From positions 62,001-126,000 of the forward strand of contig JAOVVO010000020.1 in assembly GCA_028564675.1 (NCBI GenBank): a stretch of 64,000 nucleotides of DNA, written 5' to 3'. The DNA comes from Onchocerca lupi. Lineage: Eukaryota; Nematoda; Chromadorea; Rhabditida; Onchocercidae. The position numbers were made by a program, and so were the translations under genes. Positions 20,162 through 30,560 of the stretch are shown here, in pieces; position 1 is the stretch's first letter, and each line of letters starts with the position of its first letter. The notes under the pieces were generated by a model that had not been told where the DNA came from, did not search any database, and saw only the letters and a list, made by a program, of their open reading frames with translations.

Positions 20162-20189
20162 TTTACACTTCAAAAAAGTAATGTATACT
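20162..20189 (+). promoter_or_regulatory. Probable sigma-70 promoter of pccB
   Basis: TTTACA (20162-20167) and TATACT (20184-20189) are spaced by 16 bases and each differs from the consensus at one position. The -10 box lies 29 bases before the pccB ATG. Confidence 0.5.
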
Positions 20190-20218
20190 TTGTTAAATGA
20201 AAATTCACTTTTTTTGAT

Positions 20219-20734
20219 ATGCAAAACTTTGAGGTATTAAAAAATCTAGAAGCGAAAGCACTAGAAGCTGAAAGAGGAGGAGGTTCTGATAGGGTTGATA
20301 AGCAACATGCAAAAGGGAAATTAACTGCTAGAGAAAGACTGAGTATACTACTCGATGAAAATTCGTTTGAAGAATATGATAAATTCGTGAAACATCATGT
20401 GACTGATTTTGGCATGCAGAATGCTAATTTCTTAGGTGATGGTGTCGTAATTGGTCATGGCACTATTTATGGCAGAAAAGCTTTTGTTTACTCTCAGGAT
20501 TTTACTGTTTTTGGTGGATCGCTTGGTGCATCTCACGCAAAAAAAATATGCAAAATTATGGATATGGCAATTAATGCTAGAGTTCCTATTATTGGGCTAA
20601 ATGACTCTGGGGGAGCTAGGATTCAAGAGGGAGTCAATTCCCTTGCTGGTTATGGAGAAATTTTTCAAAGAAATGTTGATGCGTCAGGAGTTATACCACA
20701 AATTTCTCTAATCATGGGGCCATGTGCTGGTGGT

Positions 20735-20765
<31 letters not shown>

Positions 20766-21751
20766 CTTTCATGGTGAAAAACAGCTCATATATGTTTATA
20801 ACTGGACCAGATGTAGTAAAAAAAGTTACATACGAAGATGTAAGTCATGAAGATCTTGGCGGAGCAAAAATCCACACAAGTAAAACAGGAGTAGCAGATT
20901 CTGCGTTCAATAATGATGTTGAAATGCTACTGAAGGTGCGTGAGTTTTTTACCTTTTTACCAGCAAATAATCAAGAGCCTCCAAAATCTGTATCTATACC
21001 TACCTGCAATGGTGTTGATGATGTCGATGAGTCTTTAAATACTCTAATTCCTTATAATTCTAATACTCCTTATGATATGTATGAACTTGTTGAGAAAGTG
21101 TGTGATGAAAGGAAATTTTTTGAACTAAAGCCTGATTTTGCTCGTAATGTTCTAATTGGTTTTGGTAGAATTAAAGGCAGTACTGTTGGTATTGTTGCAA
21201 ATCAGCCTATGTATCTTGCAGGGTGCTTAGATATTGATTCTTCAAGAAAAGCTGCAAGGTTTATAAGGTTCTGTGATGCATTTAATATTCCTGTTATCAC
21301 GTTCATTGATGTTCCAGGATTTTTGCCAGGTACAAATCAGGAATATAATAATATAATACAACACGGGGCAAAACTACTTTACGCTTATGCCGAGGCGACT
21401 GTGCCGAAAATTAGCATAATTACTAGAAAAGCGTATGGTGGCGCATATATTGTTATGAATTCTAAACATCTGAAAGGTGATATAAATTACGCTTGGCCGA
21501 CTGCTGAAATAGCCGTGATGGGTCCTGAAAGTGCAGTTGAAATTATATTTCGACATGAAAAGGATCAACAAGCCTTAATTAAGGAATACAAAGAAAAGTT
21601 TGCTAGTCCGTTTTTTGCTGCATTGTATGGTTACGTTGACAGTATAATAGTGCCAAGTAAAACACGTTACCACCTTCATAAAGCATTAGAACTACTCAAA
21701 AACAAAAAAGTGGAAGGGATATGGAAAAAGCATGATAACCTACCTCTGTAA
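20219..21751 (+). CDS. pccB: Propionyl-CoA carboxylase beta chain (carboxyltransferase)
   Basis: This is the carboxyltransferase subunit of a biotin-dependent acyl-CoA carboxylase, which makes methylmalonyl-CoA from propionyl-CoA. The 510 residues form the two crotonase-like halves of the family. Typical segments are KLTARERLSILLDENSFEE (near 31-49), NDSGGARIQEGVNSLAGYG (acyl-CoA side), GPCAGGAVYSPALTDF and, in the second half, FIDVPGFLPGTNQEY and KAYGGAYIVMNSK. The partner pccA (biotin carboxylase/carrier) is not in this window; unlinked pccA and pccB are usual in Wolbachia. In some relatives this enzyme may act on other short acyl-CoAs. A promoter-like pair lies just upstream. Confidence 0.93.
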
Positions 21752-21787
21752 TTTTCTTCTAAGTTTTTATTTTGGATATAGTTAGTG

Positions 21788-21860
21788 TGCCGTTACCAAG
21801 ACTTGAACTTGGGACCTTGTCATTACCAATGACGTGCTCTACCATCTAAGCTATAACGGC
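21788..21860 (-). tRNA. trnT: tRNA-Thr (anticodon GGT)
   Basis: A 73-base cloverleaf on the minus strand. The acceptor stem GCCGTTA pairs fully with TAACGGC, the discriminator is A and the D arm begins GCTT. The anticodon loop TTGGTAA gives anticodon GGT, and the T loop is TTCAAGT on a CCAAG/CTTGG stem. The top pair of the anticodon stem is a C/A mismatch; the other four pair. No CCA is encoded. Confidence 0.93.
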
Positions 21861-21867
21861 AAGGTTT

Positions 21868-22095
21868 ATGTATATGAATAACATAAAAAAGAATAAAAAG
21901 AAAGAGGAAGAGAGAAAAAGATTGGCGAAAGCTTTAAAGCAAAATATTTTAAAAAGAAAAAAACAGCAGCAAGTTAGACAAAACAGATTACTTTCAAAGT
22001 CTGTTTATGGTGAGAAGTTTTTGGAAAAAAGCTTAGTGAAATATCTAAGCGTACTTGAGGAAACTTTAACAGTAAAGTTACCACCAAAAATTTAA
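21868..22095 (+). CDS. Small very basic protein, unknown function
   Basis: This 75-residue protein (or 73 from the second ATG) is packed with Lys, Arg, Glu and Gln, for example KKEEERKRLAKALKQNILKR. It is predicted to be mostly helical, with no Cys, Trp or membrane segment. It lies between a tRNA gene on the other strand and mutM, 16 bases before the mutM start, so it may be cotranscribed with mutM. I do not recognise the family. The highly charged composition and lack of disruption suggest a real small nucleic-acid- or ribosome-associated protein, but that is only inference. Confidence 0.6.
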   Translation: MYMNNIKKNKKKEEERKRLAKALKQNILKRKKQQQVRQNRLLSKSVYGEKFLEKSLVKYLSVLEETLTVKLPPKI

Positions 22096-22111
22096 GTTTT
22101 GAAAAGGTATT

Positions 22112-22927
22112 ATGCCAGAACTGCCCGAAGTAGAAGTGATCTCTAATTTTTTGCTTAATAAGATAAAAAACAAGCAAATAAGCAGTGTAACAGTCAATAA
22201 TTGGAGGATGCGTCTGCCAGTAATAAAAAATATTGATGATGTGCTAAAGAACAGATTCATAAGCAATATTGAACGTAGGGGTAAGTATATAATCTGGTAT
22301 ATAGACAATGATACAGCTGTAATTATGCATCTTGGTATGAGTGGGAAGCTTATATATGCTGAAGATGATCGAGCACAGAATAAACATGATCATGTGATAT
22401 TTTTATTTTCCGACAATACTTCAATAATCTTTCATGATCCAAGAAGATTTGGATTAGTTATTATTTTGAGCAAAGAGGAAAAAGTAAGTTTTTTCAATGA
22501 TTTTGGAATAGAGCCTCTCACAGATGAATTCAATGGAGGCTATTTACAGAAATTGCTGAAAAACAGAAAAGCAAATGTTAAGTCAGTGTTAATGAATAAT
22601 AGACTGATAGTTGGTGTGGGCAACATATATGCTTCTGAGAGCTTATTTAGAGCCCGCATATCGCCACTCAGGCCAGCACAGGATTTGAAGTACAAGGAGT
22701 GCGAGAGACTCGCTACTGAAATAAAAAATACTCTAAATGATGCAATTACTGCAGGCGGTTCAACGTTGAGAAATTATGCACAGCCATCTGGGTCTGTCGG
22801 ATACTTCCAAAATGTTTTTTATGTATATGGTAAAGTTCAAAAGCCTTGCAAAGTTTGTAATAACATTATAACACTTATACGCCAGAATGGACGTAGCACT
22901 TATTTTTGCAATGTATGCCAGAACTAA
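22112..22927 (+). CDS. mutM: Formamidopyrimidine-DNA glycosylase
   Basis: MutM removes 8-oxoguanine and formamidopyrimidines from DNA. The 271-residue protein starts MPELPEVE, so the catalytic Pro becomes N-terminal after Met removal, followed by the essential Glu. HLGMSGKL carries the conserved lysine. The helix-two-turn-helix includes VGVGNIYASESLFRARISP, and the C-terminal zinc finger is C-x2-C-x16-C-x2-C (about residues 247-270). pdxH follows 15 bases later on the same strand, suggesting one transcript. Confidence 0.96.
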   Translation: MPELPEVEVISNFLLNKIKNKQISSVTVNNWRMRLPVIKNIDDVLKNRFISNIERRGKYIIWYIDNDTAVIMHLGMSGKLIYAEDDRAQNKHDHVIFLFSDNTSIIFHDPRRFGLVIILSKEEKVSFFNDFGIEPLTDEFNGGYLQKLLKNRKANVKSVLMNNRLIVGVGNIYASESLFRARISPLRPAQDLKYKECERLATEIKNTLNDAITAGGSTLRNYAQPSGSVGYFQNVFYVYGKVQKPCKVCNNIITLIRQNGRSTYFCNVCQN

Positions 22928-22942
22928 GTTTTATTTTTAGGT

Positions 22943-23536
22943 ATGACATTCTCACCTGAAAAAGATCCGCTTGGTTTATTTTCAAGGTGGTATAAAGCAG
23001 TACTTGATTCTTCATGTAAAGAGCCAACTGCAATGACGCTGGCGACTTGCAGCAAAGACTGTATTCCATCTGCAAGAGTAGTATTACTCAAGGAATACGG
23101 TGAAAAAGGCTTTGCGTTCTTCACTAACGTGAATAGTAGAAAAGGAAGAGAATTGATCGAAAACCCCAAAGCTGCATTAGTATTTCACTGGATAGAGTTT
23201 TCTAGACAAGTGCGAATTGAAGGAGATGTTGAGCTTTTAGATGGCGAGCAAGCTGGCAAATACTTTTCTTCCCGAGCACGTAATAGTCAAATTAGTTCAT
23301 GGTGCTCAAAACAATCGAGCGTTCTGGAAGATTGGCAAAATTTCAAGCAAGCTATTGAACTCAAGGAGAAAGAATTTGATAATGCACAAGTTCCCTGCCC
23401 TGGTTTTTGGGTAGGATTTTACGTAATTCCGAAAGTAATTGAATTCTGGCAAGAGGGTGAATACAGGAGGCATACTAGATTTAGATATACTCTTGTTGCA
23501 AGAAGCGATTGGAAAATAGAACAGCTATACCCTTGA
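22943..23536 (+). CDS. pdxH: Pyridoxamine 5'-phosphate oxidase
   Basis: PdxH is the FMN enzyme that makes pyridoxal 5'-phosphate, the last step of vitamin B6 cofactor synthesis or salvage. The 197 residues contain the substrate/FMN segment PSARVVLLKEYGEKGFAFFT (near 35-55), NSRKGRELIENPKAALVFHW, SRQVRIEGDVE and the C-terminal signature WQEGEYRRHTRFRYT. It is slightly short at the N-terminus compared with many members but has every core motif. The gap after mutM is 15 bases. It lets the symbiont use or complete B6 vitamers. Confidence 0.95.
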   Translation: MTFSPEKDPLGLFSRWYKAVLDSSCKEPTAMTLATCSKDCIPSARVVLLKEYGEKGFAFFTNVNSRKGRELIENPKAALVFHWIEFSRQVRIEGDVELLDGEQAGKYFSSRARNSQISSWCSKQSSVLEDWQNFKQAIELKEKEFDNAQVPCPGFWVGFYVIPKVIEFWQEGEYRRHTRFRYTLVARSDWKIEQLYP

Positions 23537-23857
23537 TCATGCAACACAACTATATGAACACTATGATTTAATGATGATTTTCACTAGGAAACAAGATAAA
23601 AACAGCTATAACATGCTTTCTTTGAAACAAGAATCTACGGCCAACTGTGCTATGGTGCTACAGTACACTGGAATAATATAAAAACATCTTATCTTAAACT
23701 ATTTTATATCCTTTTTCTTTTTAAGAAAAATGTTTAATTATAGGTAATATATAATGTACTTATTTACTTTTTCAGTGCGGTTCAGTAATGTATTTTGTTA
23801 CAAAAGATCCTACAATTAATACTGTGAAGCTCCTATCACCATACCTGTTTTATGAAG
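23537..23857. other. Non-coding stretch after pdxH
   Basis: No open frame, RNA gene or hairpin is recognisable here. The right-hand end runs into the broken membrane-protein gene. Confidence 0.4.
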
Positions 23858-24185
23858 CTACTGGTACATTTTAAGCATTATACCATAGGAAATAGCAGCT
23901 GTACTGTAGATGCGGCAAGAGACCAACTCAGATTGCGGTCCTGCAGTGTATAAACTAAGTATATATAAAAAATCTTTTGTGAAGAATGTTCCTTCTTTGT
24001 ATACTGTTATATACGCAATATACATAAAATAATATTGCAGGAATGGTGGTAATAACTCACTTATGATTAAAGATGATAAAGCTATAAACTTCATTCTAAA
24101 CTTGCAAACCTCTATTGCAACTATTGGTAATGTAGCAAGAAACATTAAAGATCTTTTAGTTTCTTTTATATAATTCCTTTGCAGA
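23858..24185 (-). pseudogene. Membrane transporter remnant (possibly MFS)
   Basis: A minus-strand frame of about 108 residues is open from roughly 24185 to 23858. It begins with a basic loop (TLQRNYIKETKRSL) followed by hydrophobic segments, including FIALSSLIISELLPPF and YFMYIAYITVYKEGTFF. A basic loop followed by three or four membrane segments resembles the middle of an MFS carrier around TM7-TM9. Both ends are missing, and the frame has no normal start. More hydrophobic residues in another frame follow below 23858 (KTGMVIGASQ). The carrier family is an inference from pattern only. Confidence 0.4.
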
Positions 24186-24260
24186 GTTTTAATTCCCTAT
24201 TATCATTAAGGTTAGCTTGATTAAGCAAGCAAAAATAACTTTTTAAGTATAGATATAAAG

Positions 24261-24285
24261 TTGCGGAGGTAGGATTTGAACCTAC

Positions 24286-24317
<32 letters not shown>

Positions 24318-24334
24318 AACTGCTCCACCCCGCG
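24261..24334 (-). tRNA. trnfM: Initiator tRNA-fMet (anticodon CAT)
   Basis: A 74-base minus-strand cloverleaf starting CGCGGGGTGGAGCAG, with anticodon loop CTCATAA and T loop TTCAAAT. The hallmarks of the initiator are present: the unpaired C1/A72 at the end of the acceptor stem and three G:C pairs at the base of the anticodon stem region (CAGG/CCTG). No CCA is encoded. Confidence 0.95.
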
Positions 24335-26559
24335 TCGTTGCTATTTAGATATTATATGTATAAATAATAGAAAATAAAAGAATAAAATTACCTCATAATA
24401 TATGTTTTATGTGTTTATTAGCTTTTTTAATATAATTATTAGTTATATATCCGGTAATCTGTAATCTGTACAACGAGAAACGTAATTTGATGCTAGGGTT
24501 TTTATATATGCTAGTGTGTATAGATCTTAGTTTATTTCTCTTTAAATTCTAAGCATAGCTATGTTTTTACTGTACTTGTTTTTCTTCTACTTTTACTTGT
24601 GTTGATCTTGGTTGTAATCTTTTGTAGGAGTACACGGTGTTGGTATTCCTTTGATTGGCGTTGTGTTTATAGAGTTCACAGCTGGATAAGCTAAAAAAAA
24701 CAGCTTTGGTTGGTATTTAAATACTTGTAAGAAAAGTTGTGTGAAAGGTGTCGTTGCTATGGGATATTAATAACGAGGTTCTACATAGATAATTCTTGCT
24801 CTTTGTTAAAAAACTTTCTTCTGTTGTTCTACTGCCTAGGTACTAAGATTTAGAGAAAAACTTGTGGATTTTAGTATTATGTGCTAGAATATAAAACCGC
24901 ACATTGCTTTAAACAACGTAAAAAGTATCAGTTAGAGCTAAAAGGTAGAAGAAAGTATCAAAATAGATAATCAAGTAAAATTATCAATGAGACTTTTCTA
25001 TTTGAAGGTTTGTGTCTTTTGGAATATACATATTTTTTTGCAAGAATGACTTATTATCAGAAAATAAGTACTACAGATTTTGCAACAAGCAGAATAGTTC
25101 TATGTAAAAAGGCTAAAGCATAAAAATCTTTTCCTTCAATTCATTTATGAAAGCCTGTAAGACAATATTAAAAAATATGTACGGACGTGATTTCCACATT
25201 ACTGATTGGTGAGGAAGACAAAAATAGATTGAGAAACTTATGATCGTTTCAGTACTTGTTGCAATAGTAAAGAGAGAAGTATCAGAGATTAATAGTGATT
25301 ATGTTTGCTGCTTAGGTGGTTCTTAATAGAGAACCAAAAGCAATTTTAAACCTGACTTTCAGATATCATTTTCACTGTATTGATGCTGTTTATTAGTTAT
25401 TTAATCAACGTTAGTAGGTTATTTAGGATGAAAATGATAAAATATCTCACTAGTTCGGTAATAGCAAGCTTAGCGACTGTTATATATACAATAGATAATT
25501 TAGCTATTTCTTAACGAAGATTATCATCACAAATTTAGTTACTATACTAATATAGTTACATTGCTTATTATTCTAAGCGAAGTAATTTATATTTGTTGAT
25601 TCCTTTAGATGTATTGAGTAGATTATGGCACTGCTTGTAGAGTGCTTAATTGATAGTGTTCAATATATAGAATAGATACAATTGCTAGTTTTCAATATTT
25701 AGTTCTGTTCCTATTCGCGTTTTTCTGCGTTGTTAATTATTATCATAGGTATTTAGGTTATTGTAGTTATATTTGTGGAAAAGAAATTGGCGTTTCTTTG
25801 GAATTTTTTTTATTGTGCTTGGTGTTTTCTCTGATCCTATGTATAATAGGTTCCTGATATCTTAGTTAGTGCTGGCAATATTTCTGTTTAAAAGAGTGAT
25901 AATTTATTATACTCTTGCTGGAAAAAGCAGCAGCTTTGCTATCAAAACATTGGCAAAGTAAATTGGTAGAGTCAAATTTTTAATCATGCTAGATACAATA
26001 ACTCAAACAAAAGGCTTAATTGTAGTGATTACTGCTGTGTATGTAACAAAAGGGAATAATAAGTTAATGCTGCTGGTTCATAGAAAAAAGATATTATAAG
26101 CAAGTTTAATTATCTAGTTTATAATACTAAAATTGTTAAGTCTGCTAACCTAAAAACATAGCACACATTTAATTTAGTTAGTAAATTATGGTATAGAAAT
26201 TAATAAAGTGTACTCAAGCAAGTTTTAGCACAAGCAAAAAAGATTAGTTTAACGCTATTATTAATGTATAATTAGTAGTGAAGATACGGGGAATTTAATG
26301 AGTTTAGGTATTTAAAAGACCTTTTCAGATTGAGGTAGATTGTAATTAAAAATAGATGATATTATTGGTTATTTTCTTAAGATATAATGTGCAACAAAGA
26401 AGTACTCTGTAAGTAAATAGCACTCTGTCCACATAGCTATAAGTGCTTGGCTTCAATTTTTTTTAACTTATTATGTTATCACAGTAATAATAAACCGTAA
26501 CAGTTTGAGTTAAATTACAGACATTTTTAGTTCGTGATTAATACTAGCTTATGTTTTTG
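24335..26559. other. 2.2 kb of decayed sequence
   Basis: There is no intact gene in this long AT-rich stretch. Short open pieces occur, the longest readable one being 39 codons from the ATG at 25986 (QTKGLIVVITAVYVTKGNNK), which I do not recognise. Stops occur in all frames and no RNA gene or clear repeat is visible. It is most likely a gene graveyard left of the broken pseudouridine synthase gene. Confidence 0.45.
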
Positions 26560-27137
26560 TTTATGTTGTTCTTAGAACGATTTAATTAACTTCTCTTGTA
26601 AAAAATGACGAAATTCATAGCTTTTTGTCCGAGTTATTATTAAGTTAAGTTAAAAAGGGAATATTTAACAGTGTTTTGGGATATCCTCTAACCAAGGAAT
26701 CATAAAAACTAATATCACTCCAAATGTGACAGTAAAGAGATGGTATGTGTGTAGCAGTAATGGACGGGAAGGGGGGGATGGCAAATTGCCTATTATTCAG
26801 TGCAGAAAACTATAGAACAAGCAGGGTTAGTAAAATATGTTTTGAAAGCAGGTAGAACATACCAAATTTTAGTATATGTAAATTACGTCAGACATTCCAT
26901 TGTTTGGTGATCAAAGTTTACGGGGAAAATAGTAACAAGAGTACACAAAATATGCTAAAAAAGGTTCTGATTTTTTTTATTGCATCTTTAATAGATAAGC
27001 ACTACATGTATATAAACTGGAAGATTATATACCATCTAAAAGGTAAAGAGTATATAGAATTTAAATCTGATTTACCGAAAAGTATAGAAACTCTGATTGG
27101 TAAATTTAAAGAAGTAATAAATTGTACAATTGCTTAA
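26560..27137 (+). pseudogene. Broken RluC/RluD-type 23S rRNA pseudouridine synthase
   Basis: Plus-strand pieces in three frames line up with the C-terminal half of the RluA superfamily. In order they are: a YLxVxxGYPxTKxGIIKTNI-like stretch near 26660-26720 split over frames, KRWYVCSSNGRE near 26741, then AGLVKYVLKAGRTYQI near 26826 (the family GRTHQIRVH site, here degraded to GRTYQILVYV), HSIVW/GDQ at about 26900 and a last frame (26904-27137) ending in FKSDLPKSIETLIGKFKEVI. The N-terminal half with the catalytic Asp is not recognisable. At least four frameshifts are needed. Whether the parent was RluC or RluD cannot be told. Confidence 0.65.
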
Positions 27138-27231
27138 GATATTATACAAATGCTGTATAAGATAATGCCTTGACAGTTGAAGTAAATACTTTTCAATGAT
27201 AAAATAATGATTAGTATACAATTTAAATATT

Positions 27232-28014
27232 ATGATTAGTTTATTGTTTATAATATTGATGTTTTTTTGTAGTGGTGATACATTTGCAAAACAGGAACCA
27301 CGTTCAATAGCTGCAGACAGTCATATAAAGGTAATAAATTATAATCCACAGGCTATACATAAATATACAGGTTTTTATGGTTATCAGTCGAGTATATTGT
27401 TTGAAGCAGGTGAAGTGATACAGAATCTTTCAATGGGCGATTCGACTGGTTGGCAGCTTGTTTCTCAGGGTAATAGATTATTTATCAAACCTATAGATGA
27501 TATTGCTGATACTAATGCAACAATTATTACTAATAAAAGAGTTTATTACTTTGAATTTCATGCTGAGGAAGCAACTGGATTAGATGATCCGAGGTTAGCA
27601 TATGAGGTGAGGTTTCTTTATCCACTATTTAATAGTGAAGAAATCTACACAACCGATAATGGTGATATTCTTGAACAAGCTAGTCCCACCACTGTTCCTG
27701 ATATGAATGATATTGAAGTTGCAAAAAAAGGCTTAAACTTTAATTATTCTATCTCACATATTAAGGGTAGTGAGTCGATAGTACCAACTAAAGTCTTTGA
27801 TGACGGGAAATTCACGTATCTGCAGTTTAATAAGATAAATTCTGACTTTCCAGCAATCTTTATGGTTAATTCTGAAGGGTATGAATCTCTAATAAATTTT
27901 CGTACAGTTGATGATTATCTTATACTTGAAAAAGTAGGCTCTGTATTTACCTTAAGAAAGGGGTCAAGCGCAGTTTGTTTATTTAATGAAGATATGCCCT
28001 TAATAAATAGATAA
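27232..28014 (+). CDS. virB9: Type IV secretion protein VirB9 (stand-alone copy)
   Basis: VirB9 is a periplasmic/outer-membrane core component of the VirB type IV secretion channel. The 260-residue protein has a signal peptide (residues 1-19, MISLLFIILMFFCSGDTFA) and a CagX/VirB9 N-terminal domain with YGYQSSILFEAGEVIQNLSM (about 49-68) and NKRVYYFEF. The C-terminal part includes a YLQFN strand and NYSISHIKG, the segment that contacts VirB7/VirB10 in other systems. Rickettsiales carry the vir genes in scattered clusters with a second virB9. This one has no vir neighbours, so it is probably the duplicate (often called virB9-2). Spacing to other genes is large on both sides. Confidence 0.85.
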   Translation: MISLLFIILMFFCSGDTFAKQEPRSIAADSHIKVINYNPQAIHKYTGFYGYQSSILFEAGEVIQNLSMGDSTGWQLVSQGNRLFIKPIDDIADTNATIITNKRVYYFEFHAEEATGLDDPRLAYEVRFLYPLFNSEEIYTTDNGDILEQASPTTVPDMNDIEVAKKGLNFNYSISHIKGSESIVPTKVFDDGKFTYLQFNKINSDFPAIFMVNSEGYESLINFRTVDDYLILEKVGSVFTLRKGSSAVCLFNEDMPLINR

Positions 28015-28152
28015 GTGGTTAGTATAAATATAGTGTCTGATAAGTAATGGGTACAAATTTTTTGTTTGTTCAGCAAAGTAGTAAAAGATAACCTGAGCCG
28101 TATAAACGATAAGAAAATTAACCTTACTTACAGCTAAGTTATAGCTAAAAAC

Positions 28153-29325
28153 CTACCTGTCAATCTCACCAAAAACTATATCAAGTGAACCAATGATTGC
28201 TGCAATATCAGAAAGCATGTGTCCTTTTGCCATGAAATCTAAGGCTTGTAGATGTGCAAAGCCAGGTGCTCTTATTCGACATCTATATGGTTGGTTAGTT
28301 CCATCCGAAACTATATACACTCCGAACTCACCTTTTGGTGCCTCAACAGCTGCGTAAGTCTCACCTTCTGGTACATGGTACCCTTCTGAATAAAGCTTAA
28401 AATGGTGAATTAGAGCTTCCATAGACTTTTTCATTTCTGCTCTTGGCGGTGGAGAGATTTTCCTATCTTCAGTTTTTACTGGCCCTACAGGCATTTTCTC
28501 TATACACTGTTTTACCAAGCTAGTAGACTGTCTAATTTCTTCCATCCTTACTAAATAACGGTCATAACAGTCACCATTTTGACCGATTGGTATATCAAAA
28601 TCTAGTTGATCATATACTTCATATGGCTGACTTTTTCGTAAATCCCAAGCAAGTCCAGCGGCACGCAGCATTGGGCCGCTGAAGCCCCAGTCAAGAACTT
28701 GTTTAATTGACATTTTACTGATTCCTACAGTGCGTTGCTTCCATATTCTATTTTCTGTCAAGAGATCATCAACATCATCTATATACTTTGGAAACTGCTC
28801 TATAAACTTTGCAATATCCTCAATTAAACCTTCTGGAACATCTGCTGCGATTCCACCTGGTCTGATATAAGCTGCATGAAACCTTGCTCCTGAAGCTCTC
28901 TCGTAAAACTCTAGTATTTTTTCCCTTTCTTCAAAAAGCCACAAAAGAGGAGTCATTGCCCCAATGTCAAGTGCTTGTGAGGAAATATTAAGTAAATGGT
29001 TGAGTATTCTTGTTAATTCACAAAACAGAACACGCAAATATTTTGCCCTAATTGGAACTTCGCATTGCAGTAGTTTTTCTACACACAATGAATATGCATG
29101 CTCTTGTGACATTGGTGATACATAGTCAAGGCGATCAAAATAAGGCAAAGCTTGAAGATACGTTTTGTGTTCTATTAATTTTTCAGTACCGCGGTGTAGA
29201 AGACCGATATGAGGATCGGCTCTTTCGATCACTTCGCCATCCATCTCTAAAACAAGACGTAATACCCCATGTGCAGCTGGGTGTTGGGGTCCAAAATTTA
29301 GCATCATTGTCTTTAAGTCTGGCAT
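28153..29325 (-). CDS. nuoD: NADH-quinone oxidoreductase subunit D
   Basis: NuoD is the 49-kDa subunit of complex I and forms much of the quinone-binding cavity. The 390 residues begin with MMLNFGPQHPAAHGVLRL, holding the quinone-site His in GPQHPAAHG, followed by EMDGEVIERADPHIGLLHRG and, near the C-terminus, PKGEFGVYIVSDGTNQPYRC and IIGSLDIVFGEIDR. All are intact and the length is standard. It is flanked by non-coding DNA; nuoC would normally sit upstream but is not recognisable here. Confidence 0.96.
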   Translation of the reverse strand: MPDLKTMMLNFGPQHPAAHGVLRLVLEMDGEVIERADPHIGLLHRGTEKLIEHKTYLQALPYFDRLDYVSPMSQEHAYSLCVEKLLQCEVPIRAKYLRVLFCELTRILNHLLNISSQALDIGAMTPLLWLFEEREKILEFYERASGARFHAAYIRPGGIAADVPEGLIEDIAKFIEQFPKYIDDVDDLLTENRIWKQRTVGISKMSIKQVLDWGFSGPMLRAAGLAWDLRKSQPYEVYDQLDFDIPIGQNGDCYDRYLVRMEEIRQSTSLVKQCIEKMPVGPVKTEDRKISPPPRAEMKKSMEALIHHFKLYSEGYHVPEGETYAAVEAPKGEFGVYIVSDGTNQPYRCRIRAPGFAHLQALDFMAKGHMLSDIAAIIGSLDIVFGEIDR

Positions 29326-29792
29326 ATAGGGGTAAGTTTAGGATATTAAATAATATAGATAAAAGTGCGTTGAAAGTCAACAGATCTCTTGCATAACACT
29401 TTAGAAGTGTGTTAAACATGTCAAAATGGAGGAAATCACTTGATAAATTTTGCTAGTTCTCTTTACTATAAAGCTGAAGCTATTGTGTAGCCAGTCTCTT
29501 AATATTTAATTTTTTACATTATGCTTACTTTATATCTTTTATAAGTTTTACTTGGACTTCTAGATTTTTATTCGTATAAGCATGAAATTATGCTTATAAA
29601 GCATTTAAAACAGTGTGGAATATCAGTTTTAATAGGTTAGCTCTGAGGTTTCTTTAGTTTTTTTCTTCGTTCGGTAGATTTCTTATAGGTGTTCAGTGAC
29701 ATAGCTAAAAAGAGCGTTGTGTGAATTTTAATAATTCATTCTTTACCTTTAAAAGGACCACATTTCTACGTCTTTTATTTTAACGATTATAC
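29326..29792. other. Non-coding stretch upstream of nuoD
   Basis: No gene or RNA is recognised. It presumably holds the nuoD promoter on the minus strand. Confidence 0.4.
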
Positions 29793-30560
29793 TTATTTTG
29801 AAAATTTTTCTACTAAACTGCCAAATGGATGCTTTGAGTTAGGATTTTTAGGTTCTATTCTCAATAGTTTAACTTTTGTACCAGACTCATAACAAGAACC
29901 ATAACCTAAATTCTTGCTTCCATGTTTTTGTTCTATTTCTTTTATGTCCAGATCAACCTCAGTCTCAACTTTTTGATTACTAATCTGTTGCTAATTTATT
30001 GGCTATTAGAGTTTTGTTTATTTAGTTTCATTTACTCTTTTTTGCTCTGAAGAGCATCTACGGTACACTAAATAAGTGTCTTTTTGATACATTAAATAAC
30101 TGCTGTCTTCTAGACAAATTTTTGATAAGTTTTTTTATGTAAGTTATATACTTCAACATAAATAAATTTTTTTGATATGCTTAAATGACTGTTTTCTTTT
30201 AATGAGTTACTGGCCTATTAGATTCATACATCTCAGTATAAATGGAATCTTTCGAAAGCAAGGCATTATAGCTAGTGCTCTTTGGGTCATATTCAAGAAT
30301 TCTAAGAGATTTTTTACTATCTCGCACTGCTTAGCTGAATAACCTTAAGTTTTAATTTTGCTACTTCTTTAAGTTCATTAAAGCCATCTCTTTTTTGTAC
30401 ATTTTTAATGTGTTCTTCTTTTTTTGTTATTTTTAGATATTACACTGCATATTATTGATTTGCTAAGTATTAGTAGTATTTTTCTCTATATTCTATGAAA
30501 AACTCGCTAGCTTGCACCGGTACTCTTTATTTGTAAGCAAATGTTCTTTTATGTTTTATA
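29793..30560 (-). pseudogene. Unidentified degraded gene, C-terminal part preserved
   Basis: The last 65 codons are open (29793-29990) and read like a soluble protein, including EIEQKHGSKNLGYGSCYESG and PNSKHPFGSLVEKFSK. Further upstream on the same strand, near 30200-30330, another piece reads SLRILEYDPKSTSYNALLSK. Between them frames shift repeatedly. I do not recognise the family. Common strand and spacing suggest a single decayed gene of at least 0.7 kb. Confidence 0.4.

Noticed and set aside
25986..26105. 39-codon frame in the decayed region
   Set aside because: Short, with no ribosome site and no recognisable family; kept only as a remark in the gap entry.
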